DNA of 64,000 nucleotides, from positions 111,678 to 175,677 of the forward strand of contig NZ_SCOL01000005.1 of NCBI RefSeq assembly GCF_005503015.1, written 5' to 3'. Below, one piece after another: positions 16,647-24,145 of this stretch. The notes beneath the pieces were generated by a model, which was not told where the DNA came from, made no database searches, and saw only the letters and a program-made list of their open reading frames with translations. This DNA is from Bacillus sp. E(2018) (GTDB lineage Bacteria > Bacillota > Bacilli > Bacillales > Fictibacillaceae). Each line of letters begins with the position of its first letter. Positions within the stretch are counted from its first letter, which is position 1. Made by a program: the position numbers and the translations under genes.

Positions 16647-17046
16647 AGTAGTTAGTCGAAATAGAGCGATTGCAAATAAGAGCAGTCTTTTTTACAATAA
16701 GACAGCCTCCCTATAATAAACAAATTGTAAAAAAGCATAAGTTGTGGATAAACACTTAAACTAAATGGTGCTTTAACTTAATAATGTATTATGCAAAAAG
16801 GCTTAGAGATGGGAAGTTCTCTAAGCCTTTTTGCATTATGAATTGGTATGTGGTTTGGTCTATGATTTACCGTTTTTCACCTAAGGGTTTATGATGTTTC
16901 TCCTTAAGGACAGTTATCACAAAAGAGTTATGAAGATGATCCAAAAGCTTTATTCTAGATTTTAAAAATACGTTTTATGTTATGATGATAGAAGTATTTG
17001 TTAAATATTAACTGTTTGACAATTAAATCTTCATAAATAGGGTGGT
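16647..17046. other. Intergenic stretch with a DnaA-box-like site and large hairpin
   Basis: No gene found. TGTGGATAA at 16743-16751 is an exact DnaA box in reverse orientation, but it is single, so it is not evidence for an origin by itself. A strong 18-bp hairpin follows at 16791-16836 (separate entry). Confidence 0.4.
16791..16836. terminator. Strong hairpin, likely bidirectional terminator
   Basis: Perfect 18-bp stem (arm ATGCAAAAAGGCTTAGAG) with a 10-base loop; the internal A5/T5 runs act as U-tracts in either direction. It may end the transcript of the 43-residue protein gene. Confidence 0.6.
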
Positions 17047-17052
17047 TTGAAA

Positions 17053-17610
17053 ATGTATTGGATAATTGGTTTATTCGACAAGAAAACAGAAGTAATCATC
17101 GAAAATATTTGGAGAGAATTCAAGAAAAATTCAATTGCAGATCCGGCAGAAGAAATAAGGGATGCCAGGCCACATATTACAATCGGTAGTTATTACGAAT
17201 TAAACAAAGAAGAATACATAAATTTGTTTGATGAATTTTACAAAGATAAACCTAGTATTGATATTTCTTTCAATACTATAGGTTCTTTCATGAACTATAA
17301 AACTCTGTTTTTATCACCAACAATGACGAGAGAGTTGATGAATTTTCATTCTGAGTATCATGCGTATTTCCAGCAATTTAATGGTAAAGCGAATACATAT
17401 TACTTACCTGATAACTGGATTCCTCATTGTACGCTTGTTAATAAAGTGTCTGATGATAAGTTAACAGAAGCCTTCAGTTACTGCTTAAAAAATCATCAGA
17501 CCATTAACGGGAGAATTGAGGAAGTGGCAATTATCGAATTGGTTGGTGAAAATAATAACTTTATTGATGCACCTATTATTTACTCCAAGTCATTAATGAA
17601 TATTAAATAA
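17053..17610 (+). CDS. 2H phosphoesterase / LigT-like 2'-5' RNA ligase family protein
   Basis: About 185 residues with the two H-x-T/S signature motifs of the 2H superfamily: PHITIG (His41, Thr43) and PHCTLVN (His125, Thr127). They are separated by the usual distance. These proteins cleave or form 2'-5' or cyclic phosphodiester bonds in RNA or nucleotides. The start is taken as the ATG at 17053 after GGGTGG; a TTG at 17047 is in frame. It lies in an accessory region without operon partners. Members of this family can act in tRNA or cyclic oligonucleotide metabolism; the substrate here is unknown. Confidence 0.75.
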   Translation: MYWIIGLFDKKTEVIIENIWREFKKNSIADPAEEIRDARPHITIGSYYELNKEEYINLFDEFYKDKPSIDISFNTIGSFMNYKTLFLSPTMTRELMNFHSEYHAYFQQFNGKANTYYLPDNWIPHCTLVNKVSDDKLTEAFSYCLKNHQTINGRIEEVAIIELVGENNNFIDAPIIYSKSLMNIK

Positions 17611-17690
17611 AAGTAGTCATATCTATCTTAAATATAGTAATACAGATTTACTATCCTATAATTACAAATGCAGTAATTGGAGGTTATTTT

Positions 17691-18059
17691 GTGGAACTAA
17701 GTGAATCAAATGTTAAAGATATACAATATGTTCTAGAAGATAGTTGGTCATTGAAATCGAGTTCAAAATGGAGCATTTACAATCCGGCATGTGGCCAGTG
17801 TGGTGTAACCTCTTTAGTAGTTAATGATCTCTTAGGCGGAGAGATCCGTAAGACACTCCTACCAGAGGGATGGCATTTTTATAATGTCATTCAGGGTAAA
17901 CGCTACGATTTTACAGCTTCTCAATTTGCATCAAAAATTGTATATGAAGATTGCCCTTCTACTCGAGAAGAAGCATATAATGATACAAACTTAATTCAAT
18001 ATAGGTACTTAAAAGAACAAGTATATGACCGATTGAACAAAAATAATGTTAATAAATAA
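17691..18059 (+). CDS. YunG-like protein
   Basis: A 122-residue protein resembling Bacillus YunG. Key features are the segment NPACGQCGVTSLVVNDLLGGEI with two Cys residues, then PEGWHFYNV and a downstream YDFT, an arrangement that looks like a small papain-like or transglutaminase-like fold (Cys, His, Asp). The biochemical function is not known to me. The GTG start at 17691 has TTGGAGG 7 to 8 bases upstream. It is followed by the dispersed AT-rich palindrome at 18080-18105. Confidence 0.6.
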   Translation: MELSESNVKDIQYVLEDSWSLKSSSKWSIYNPACGQCGVTSLVVNDLLGGEIRKTLLPEGWHFYNVIQGKRYDFTASQFASKIVYEDCPSTREEAYNDTNLIQYRYLKEQVYDRLNKNNVNK

Positions 18060-18079
18060 GTATATGTTATCTTATAATT

Positions 18080-18105
18080 CAATACATATGTTGTTGTATA
18101 TGTTG
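18080..18105. repeat. Dispersed AT-rich motif, copy 1
   Basis: A 26-base sequence beginning CAATACATATG and ending GTTGTATATGTTG. It matches the 26-base motif at 62069-62094 at 23 positions. Similar shorter pieces occur at about 19098 and 24096. It may be a binding site of the partition or replication proteins. Confidence 0.45.
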
Positions 18106-18163
18106 AATAATACATATATATAATTTATATGGGAAATATTTAACGCAATCCTGGAGGTTTTTC

Positions 18164-18672
18164 ATGAATCTTTGGAGATCAGGTATGTTGAAGATATGTA
18201 TAAACTAGATCCATTAACAAAAGAAATGATTACACAGGCGGAAACTCTGTTCGATGTTGAATTTCCTGATGAGTATATAAAGATTCTATCTACTCAAAAC
18301 GGTGGCTACCTTTTATATGATACATACTCTTGTTTGTTAATGCCTTCATACTCCTCTATAGAAATTCAGATTGACCATCTTTTTGGCATTGGAGGTAACG
18401 TAGGAATATTAGATATACCCCATTTTCAAGAAGAATGGAATCTACCAAAAGGTGTTGTTCTGATCAGTGGTGATGGACATGAATGGGTTGCGCTTGATTA
18501 CAGAAATAGTAAAGCTAATCCCCCTATCGTATACGTTGATTCAGAAGAAGAAACGATTACTACTATCGCAACTTCTTTTAACGAATTCTTAACAGTTTTG
18601 ATGAGTGGCACTCTTAATAAAGTTAGAAGAGAGAAATTAACCTCTCCCCTACAAACTGAGAAGGATTTTTAA
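18164..18672 (+). pseudogene. SMI1/KNR4-family immunity-like protein, frameshifted near the start
   Basis: The main frame (18172 on, about 166 residues) matches SMI1/KNR4 proteins: MITQAETLFDVEFPDEYIKIL, NGGYLL, GIGGNVGILDIP, GDGHEWVALDYR. Many members act as immunity proteins against polymorphic toxins. The well-placed start, ATG at 18164 seven bases after GGAGG, is in another frame and stops after 14 codons. One missing T in the run after ATGAATC would restore ATG-AAT-CTT-TTG-GAG and join it to the main frame. This is either a real inactivating deletion or a homopolymer sequencing error. The TTG at 18172 as start would be too far (about 15 bases) from the ribosome site. Confidence 0.65.
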
Positions 18673-18687
18673 CATTTAGTCGATACA

Positions 18688-18978
18688 TTGATAATTCATG
18701 ATACACCTAAGGGGATTGATCAGTTTTTTAGCAAGGTTATCTCTACTAATAGTATTCACATCAATTATATGGTCGATAAGATGTGGAAGCATTCAAACCC
18801 TAAGGTTCAATTCTATTTGATGTTGTTTCTATCAGAATGTGCTGAAGGAAATAACAAAGGTATGATTCATGACGATGACCTTTATAACATGTTGATCGAT
18901 ATTAAGCTTAGTAAGAATATCGATGCCAAAGAACTTGCTGAATATAGTCTAGCTGCATTTTCTAAGAGAAATAATTGA
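18688..18978 (+). pseudogene. Helical protein fragment downstream of the SMI1 gene
   Basis: 96 residues, all-helical in appearance (INYMVDKMWKHSNPKVQFYLM, AKELAEYSLAAFSKR). It is in the same frame as the SMI1 gene and separated from it by one TAA and a few sense codons (HLVDT). No ribosome site precedes the TTG at 18688. It may be the C-terminal part of one longer protein interrupted by a nonsense mutation, or a poorly translated separate gene. Confidence 0.4.
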
Positions 18979-19363
18979 TTCCAAATTAGTAAAAGAACTT
19001 GCTGATTTTCTCCCCTATTATTCTTTCATTTAAATGTATAAGAATAGGATTCTCTGGAAATGATAGTAATAGATTGAGTTTACTAGAAATGACAATGACA
19101 ACATTGTATATGTTGTTGTTGGTGACAAGTTAACATCATTAACAAAATATGTTTGAGTATTAATAATAAAAGTATTTTTAATATCAACATTAATATATAT
19201 GTCAACAACGTGACTAACATATACTTTGTTCAGACCGCATAAATAAAAAAGAGAGGTGTAGTCATAGAATAACGGGTTCTCTTTTGTAAGAGAAAATCGA
19301 AATTCGTAAGCCAGCCAATCAACAGGTGAATTAGCACTATAATTGGATATGTAAATGACATTA
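18979..19363. other. AT-rich gene-free stretch with ACATATA/GTTGTTG motifs
   Basis: No gene seen. The section from about 19090 to 19230 is rich in TTGTATATGTTGTTG, ATCAACATTAATATATATG and GTCAACAAC pieces, like those between the partition operon and the replication gene. It may hold further partition-protein sites. Confidence 0.4.
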
Positions 19364-19392
19364 AAAACGACCAGATTTTGTCTGGTCGTTTT
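19364..19392. terminator. Terminator, peptidase E-like gene side
   Basis: AAAACGACCAGA pairs with TCTGGTCGTTTT around TTTTG. It works in both directions; on the minus strand it follows the peptidase E-like gene. Confidence 0.8.
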
Positions 19393-19446
19393 CTTAAACC
19401 CTTATTCAATTAAAGCAACTTTTAGTTGAAGAAGAAATAAGTGACA

Positions 19447-20109
19447 CTACAAGCAGAGCGTTTCATCCAATTTCTGAATCTTGGAGTGGGAAATTAAAAA
19501 AACATTGCCTAAAATGTCGATTTTGTCTCCCTTTACACGTACAGCACAATCTTTGTTCGAAGCATATATGTTTATTTCCTCCGATAGGAGAGATAGTTCG
19601 CTTTGGACCAACGTAATGTTATTTTCGAGATCAAAATGAGAAAGGACGGAAAATTTGTCAAGACCAATTCCGTCGTAAACAGAGCTCATTTCAACTTTAT
19701 ATCCAAAGTTTTTCGAGCATAACCATTTTGCGGACATATTGATTGCACCAGCACTTGCTCCAATCACAACGCCGCAGCTTTTTTTTATCGAATCCGATAA
19801 TTCATATTCCATCAAAAAACCATTTTGTTTAAGAGTGTTCCCCCCCAATAAGAAAATGACTGAAGCATTTTGAATTATTGTTTGGGCATCTTCCTTCTGT
19901 AAGTGATAATTAATTAGATGATATTCATCAAATATAATACCAGCCTGGTCAAGCCACGATCGTTCAGTAGCACCATTATCTTCATAAATAGATGGATTTG
20001 AGCTAATCATAGCAAGCGATTTTCTATCAGTTATATCTGCCTGTAACACACTGCCCAGATTCTCTGGAAAAGAATCGTTAAACCAGCCTAAATAATAAAG
20101 AGTTTTCAT
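19447..20109 (-). CDS. Peptidase E-like (S51) family protein
   Basis: 220 residues with the PepE fold signature: VIFLLGGNTLKQ and the nucleophile elbow VVIGASAGAINMS, with Ser119. These relate to dipeptidase E (Asp-X dipeptides) and class I glutamine-amidotransferase-like folds. It is a presumed cytoplasmic peptidase. The start is the ATG at 20109 following GGGGGT; an upstream in-frame ATG at 20142 adds 11 residues without a better ribosome site. It is monocistronic on the minus strand. Confidence 0.75.
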   Translation of the reverse strand: MKTLYYLGWFNDSFPENLGSVLQADITDRKSLAMISSNPSIYEDNGATERSWLDQAGIIFDEYHLINYHLQKEDAQTIIQNASVIFLLGGNTLKQNGFLMEYELSDSIKKSCGVVIGASAGAINMSAKWLCSKNFGYKVEMSSVYDGIGLDKFSVLSHFDLENNITLVQSELSLLSEEINIYASNKDCAVRVKGDKIDILGNVFLISHSKIQKLDETLCL

Positions 20110-20463
20110 AAATACCCCCATAGCAAAGTGTAAATCCACCATTTATTCCTTGCGTCATCATTCCGTTTTCTTGTCACAAAAAAGCTCTCAATATGACCTC
20201 ATTATTGAATACAAGTTAAACAACACCCTTCACCTAACGTGCTCGTTTGTTGAATAAGTATCTTATTATATATTCAATTTAGCTGTCGTCTAATCCTTTT
20301 CCCCCGTATTAAGTAAGTCATTTAACAAGTGATTTAGCATACCAAAAAAGTAGCGTGACAATGGCTATTGTCATCTTGTTAAAACGTATGCAAATTAAGG
20401 TGCTAATAATGGTTATAAAAGTGGTGTAATTTTATCAAAACGCTTATATATCAAAGAAAAAAC

Positions 20464-20482
20464 CGCAACGAATTTCGTTGCG
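20464..20482 (-). terminator. Hairpin with minus-strand U-tract
   Basis: CGCAACGAA and TTCGTTGCG flank a single base; on the minus strand the stem is followed by GGTTTTTTC. No intact minus-strand gene lies upstream, so it may be left over from the decayed region at about 20820-20960. Confidence 0.45.
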
Positions 20483-20819
20483 ATTTATAGTGCTAATTGA
20501 TATGCGATTTGATATGTTTTTTCTTGTTTTCTCCCTCAAAAGAGAATCCGTTAGTTTTAGAACTCTAGATACAAATTTAAGAAAGAACTAATTTAAATAT
20601 AATAATATAGAACATTTATACAGTATTATCATCTTATCCATATATTCTAATAAATGTACATATGTCAATTTTATTTTGGACAATAATGACGAAAACATTA
20701 TTGTTATTAATATATATAAGGTTGTTAACCATAACATATATTTAAATTACGATAAATCGTTTAAGATATAATAAGGTGTGAATCGTATAGCCGTTTAGTT
20801 TTCACTAATCATTTGTTAC

Positions 20820-20960
20820 ACAATGAGAACTTATGTTATCAACATCATTATTTTCATCATTCTTGTCTTAATTATCATTAACAACATTATCGATGATATT
20901 GTTGTTCTTATCATACGATTTGTTAGTGACTTCATTTTATTCTTGATGATATCTTCTTAA
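20820..20960 (-). pseudogene. Decayed duplicate of the partition-protein linker
   Basis: The section 20856-20960 aligns over about 100 bases with 21926-22045 inside the ribbon-helix-helix gene. Shared blocks include AACAACATT-TCGATGAT and TTGTTGTTCTTATCATA. The copy has lost the reading frame (stops and indels). It is therefore a remnant of a second copy of this gene or of a duplicated DNA site. Confidence 0.6.
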
Positions 20961-21228
20961 ATCACATTAACCGCTATTAAATCATGCTATTTGTCATACT
21001 ACTGTATGGAGTGTATCTTATTCGTTTGATAAGATAGCAACTGATGTTATGAATTGTTTGATAACATGGATTCAAGGAAATAGAATGATCACCGACAAAA
21101 AAATTAAATGCAACTGAGTTAGCTATTTGCGAAACAACTTGATAGTTGATCTTTGACCAACTAATTACTTTTTGAGTTTAGGCTGATGTAATCCAGGAAC
21201 TTAATCGTATAAAGAAGGGACATTAGTA

Positions 21229-21600
21229 ATGAGTTGGAATGATAATCACAACTTTGAACGAGAAAAAACTAAATTCTTAACCAAAATTGGCTGTTTTTTC
21301 ATTGTAGTCATTTTAGGACTTTTTATGGTTTTACTAGTAGCTTGGTTTACTTCATCTTCTCAAGAGACCCAGTTAAAGGTAAGCTATTCTCCTAATAATA
21401 AAAACTTAATCGAAATTGTTAAGGAAGATGATTTTCCTGACCCTGCTCTTAGAATCAAATACGATAATAACAAAAGTGTTATGAAAACGAAAATACCAGA
21501 CAAAATAACTGTGGAATGGAAAAATAATTATGAAGCTATTGTAATTCTTTCTAAGCAAGGAAGAGAACCAGAAACAGTAAACATTAACTTCAGGCAATAA
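21229..21600 (+). CDS. Single-span membrane protein with extracytoplasmic domain
   Basis: 123 residues: a charged N-terminus (NHNFEREKTKF), one transmembrane helix (about 20-44, IGCFFIVVILGLFMVLLVAWF) and a soluble C-terminal domain. The pattern YSPNNKNLIEIV ... LRIKYDNN ... ITVEWKNNYEAIVIL recalls the small DUF5412-type Bacillus membrane proteins, but the match is not certain. The ATG follows AAGAAGGGAC. Its gene converges with the partition operon. Confidence 0.55.
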   Translation: MSWNDNHNFEREKTKFLTKIGCFFIVVILGLFMVLLVAWFTSSSQETQLKVSYSPNNKNLIEIVKEDDFPDPALRIKYDNNKSVMKTKIPDKITVEWKNNYEAIVILSKQGREPETVNINFRQ

Positions 21601-21643
21601 TTTCAATAATTTTTTAATTATATATATATCCTCAATATTATCG

Positions 21644-21683
21644 ATGTCAAGATTAACATATACAACATTGTTAATCTTGACAT
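21644..21683. repeat. 14-bp perfect inverted repeat between converging genes
   Basis: ATGTCAAGATTAAC (21644-21657) and its exact complement (21670-21683) flank a 12-base centre containing ATATACAACATT. No T-run follows. The centre resembles the partition-region motifs, so a protein-binding site is more likely than a terminator. Confidence 0.5.
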
Positions 21684-21693
21684 ATAAGTTCAA

Positions 21694-21722
21694 AAAAAAG
21701 CCGCTATTTTAGCGGCTTTTTT
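21694..21722. terminator. Bidirectional terminator, partition operon
   Basis: AAAAAAGCCGCTA and TAGCGGCTTTTTT flank TTT. It overlaps the stop of the minus-strand ribbon-helix-helix gene and faces the converging membrane-protein gene. Confidence 0.85.
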
Positions 21723-22155
21723 CAATAACTCCATATTGTTCTAACAAATTGCGAATGGCTTTATTTATAAGTTTTGACTTGTCGCCTTTTTCACCACGAG
21801 AAGCGATATTGTCCACTTCTATAGCGAGATCAGGGTCCATGTAGAAGGAAGTGAACACCTTCTTACGTTTTTGTTTCTTTACTTTGTTACCAGAAGCGAG
21901 CATTCGAAGATAATCATCGTCTTCATCATTGTTGTCTTTGTTGTCATCAACAACATTGTCGATGATGTTGTTGTTCTTATCATATGTTTCGCTAGCAACT
22001 TCATCTTCATTCTTAGTGATTTCTTCTTCAACCTTATTGATTACATCATTATTCTTATCTTCCTTCTTTTCACCAACAGTGTCATATGAATTAAAAAAAG
22101 TTTGAGTGGCATTCGGCTTTTTTATTTTATCCTTGAGGCTGCTCTTGTTTGACAC
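21709..22155 (-). CDS. Ribbon-helix-helix partition protein (ParB-like partner)
   Basis: 148 residues. The N-terminal half is a highly charged, Asn/Asp/Glu-rich linker (DNVVDDNKDNNDEDDD). The C-terminal 55 residues form a ribbon-helix-helix DNA-binding domain (KVFTSFYMDPDLAIEVDNIAS, then KSKLINKAIRNLLEQYG). It is encoded directly after ParA with a 29-base overlap and starts at a GTG, so the two are translationally coupled. Small RHH proteins serve as centromere-binding partners of ParA ATPases in plasmid segregation. The likely binding sites are the AT-rich repeats upstream of ParA. Part of the gene's own linker DNA is duplicated at about 20860-20960. Confidence 0.75.
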   Translation of the reverse strand: MSNKSSLKDKIKKPNATQTFFNSYDTVGEKKEDKNNDVINKVEEEITKNEDEVASETYDKNNNIIDNVVDDNKDNNDEDDDYLRMLASGNKVKKQKRKKVFTSFYMDPDLAIEVDNIASRGEKGDKSKLINKAIRNLLEQYGVIEKSR

Positions 22156-22930
22156 GTTTCTTCAGCTCCTTCACAAATGGGATATAATATTCGAGTGCAT
22201 TCTTAAGTTCTGGATTCTCATCAAACCCAGTGATGGCTAAGCGGCGAGTGGCTGCTTTTCGTTTGATGATCGTTTTAAAACGAACGCCAGGATAATCTTC
22301 ATCAACAGATTCTTCCATAATCTCGTTCTCTTTAGCACGCGCATCGATTAGAGAGAATAGAATACCTGCAGTCTCTAGATTCGGATTAAACCGTTCTTTT
22401 GCTCCTTCAATGATCTCAAGGAACTTAGGAATCGCATAATACGCAAACATGGACCCATCAAACATGACGACTGCATAACTTCCTGCTTTTGAGTATGTAC
22501 TAAGAGGCATTACCGTATGTTCCGATAGAGCTGGCGGTGTATCAATGATGATCCAATCATAGTCTTCCATAACAGGCTCTAAAGCTTTTTGTAGTGCATC
22601 TAAGCCAAGACCGTTCTCGTACATCATACGTGGTAATGTGGCTAGGAAATCATTTGCTGGAATGAGATCCAAGTTCTCTGAAATCTTAATGATATACTTT
22701 CTTGCATCACCATCAAGAATCGCTTCCAATACGGTTCTTTTTTCAAAGACGTTACAGATATCATACTCACTTGTTAGAAAACTAGTTAAGTTTCCTTGTC
22801 CGTCCATATCTACGGTTAGGACTCTCTCGTTTTTACTGAGAAGGTATGAAGTGATACCACTACTGATAGACTTCGAACAGCCACCTTTACTAATACCAAA
22901 AGTAACTATTTTAGCTGTCAAAATTTCCAC
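22127..22930 (-). CDS. parA: ParA-family partition ATPase with variant Walker A
   Basis: 267 residues, type Ib-like plasmid ParA. The P-loop reads KGGCSKS (Lys15 to Ser21), where the family normally has KGGVGKT. Both lysines are kept, but Gly is replaced by Ser and Val by Cys. Other motifs are LTVDMDGQGNLTSFL (A'-like), DYDWIIIDTPPAL (Walker B) and a late VDEDYPGVRFKTIIKRK segment. It should drive segregation with the RHH protein encoded next. The start is GTG at 22930 or, with better spacing from GAGG, TTG at 22921. The upstream 1.2 kb holds the candidate centromere. Confidence 0.85.
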   Translation of the reverse strand: MEILTAKIVTFGISKGGCSKSISSGITSYLLSKNERVLTVDMDGQGNLTSFLTSEYDICNVFEKRTVLEAILDGDARKYIIKISENLDLIPANDFLATLPRMMYENGLGLDALQKALEPVMEDYDWIIIDTPPALSEHTVMPLSTYSKAGSYAVVMFDGSMFAYYAIPKFLEIIEGAKERFNPNLETAGILFSLIDARAKENEIMEESVDEDYPGVRFKTIIKRKAATRRLAITGFDENPELKNALEYYIPFVKELKKRVKQEQPQG

Positions 22931-24116
22931 CTCACTATAATTCTAGTATTTGTTACTTATCATTTTACCATCAATTTTGTAGTTAACGATAAGGATGTTA
23001 TCGACAATAACATCTAGTATGTTACAGCATATCTTTATAAGTTGTCGATATTTTCAACATTGTGAACGATAACAATCATAACATGTATCACAACTATAAT
23101 AACATAGATAACATATATATTATTGTTAACATATATAAAAACATTTATACATCAACTCATTATCAATTTTGAGAATAATAGTCTTTCATGAAAAATGGCA
23201 ATAAATCTGTATACTAGTTTGACAAGAATAAGTCTGAATCTGATAGGAAGCTGAGTTCGTTTTTAACAGATGATAAAGTACAAATATAATTCTATGAGCA
23301 ATGACAACAATGGTTATAACTTATACAACTATATTGTCTGCAATGATAACAACAATAACAAATAATGTTTTAACATATATGTTACTAAGGACATATACAT
23401 TGTATTTGATTTATATATGACAACAACATATACGATAACATTGACAACATTAATGAAGAATAAATTATTAAGACTATATACAACAATATTAACAATCAAT
23501 GAACTTATAGTGCTGGATCTACATATAAAATAAGATATATGTATAAGCTGTATTAACTTCAATGGTATCATCATAACTTATTGTATACAGCATCATATAT
23601 TTTATCAGTGACATATGTATTTATAAGTTTATTAAAATTAATTATAAGAATGCTAATGATAATAATTGTATACTTAAAAATAAATTATAATTCGTTGTTT
23701 GCAATATCATATATATTATCCGCGACATATGTATTAAGAAGACTATAACAATAACTTCAATACTGCTAATGATAATAATATTTTCATTAATGACAACTTA
23801 TAACTTATTGTATAAATCAAATATATATTAATGATGATATATGCTGAATGTTTATAACAGTAACTTTAATAACGCTGTTGATAATAATATAGTCATTATT
23901 AACAACTTATAATTCATTGTATGCATTGCTATATATATTAATATCAACATATGTGTATCTAGGAAGCTTAATATTTAGTCGAAAACAATATTAAAAACAT
24001 CATATGTTTATCTATTAATATTAAGGTTGTATTTATTTTTGTCACTAATATTAAGTTATATAACGTTGTATATTTTAACATATATAATATGAACAACATA
24101 TGTTTATATGTACAAA
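22931..24116. other. AT-rich region between ParA and the replication gene, candidate centromere/origin
   Basis: About 1.2 kb without a credible gene, very AT-rich, filled with TTAACATATAT, ACATATGT, ACAACATT and GATAATAAT motifs. The right half contains the ordered repeats listed separately. It lies between a partition operon and a putative initiator gene, both on the minus strand, where plasmid centromeres and origins are commonly found. Confidence 0.6.
23573..23990. repeat. Four degenerate copies of a roughly 110-bp direct repeat
   Basis: Copies begin near 23573, 23685, 23799 and 23908, recognised by TAACTTATTGTAT or TAATTCATTGTAT. The spacing between copies is 112, 114 and 109 bases. Each copy continues with an ATATATATTA block, an ACATATG block and, in the first three, TAATGATAATAAT or TTGATAATAAT. 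The regular order of blocks shows duplication rather than random AT richness. This is a likely array of partition- or replication-protein binding sites. Confidence 0.6.
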
Positions 24117-24145
24117 AGAGCCCTTACCGCTAAGGTAAGGGCTCT
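24117..24145. terminator. Terminator of the replication gene
   Basis: AGAGCCCTTACC and GGTAAGGGCTCT flank GCTAA. The right arm touches the stop codon of the minus-strand gene at 24145; the A-rich left flank gives U's in that direction. Confidence 0.85.

Larger units (their letters stand above)
20110..21228. other. Long gene-free stretch with decayed par DNA
   Basis: No intact gene. It contains a dyad TGACAAT-GGCT-ATTGTCA at 20356-20373 (possible operator), a hairpin at 20464-20482 and a decayed copy of the partition-gene linker at about 20820-20960. The remainder is AT-rich. It looks like an old partition/replication region that has been duplicated and eroded. Confidence 0.5.

Noticed and set aside
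16743..16751. DnaA box as evidence for a replication origin
   Set aside because: Only one exact box was noticed, and the initiator and iterons lie elsewhere; a single 9-mer can occur by chance.
21871..22089. Hydrophobic 72-codon frame opposite the RHH gene
   Set aside because: The Ile/Val-rich translation is the antisense image of an Asp/Asn-rich linker.
23573..23990. CRISPR array suggested by regular repeats
   Set aside because: Repeat units are about 110 bases, degenerate and AT-rich, without 25-40-base identical repeats or unique spacers, and no cas genes are present.
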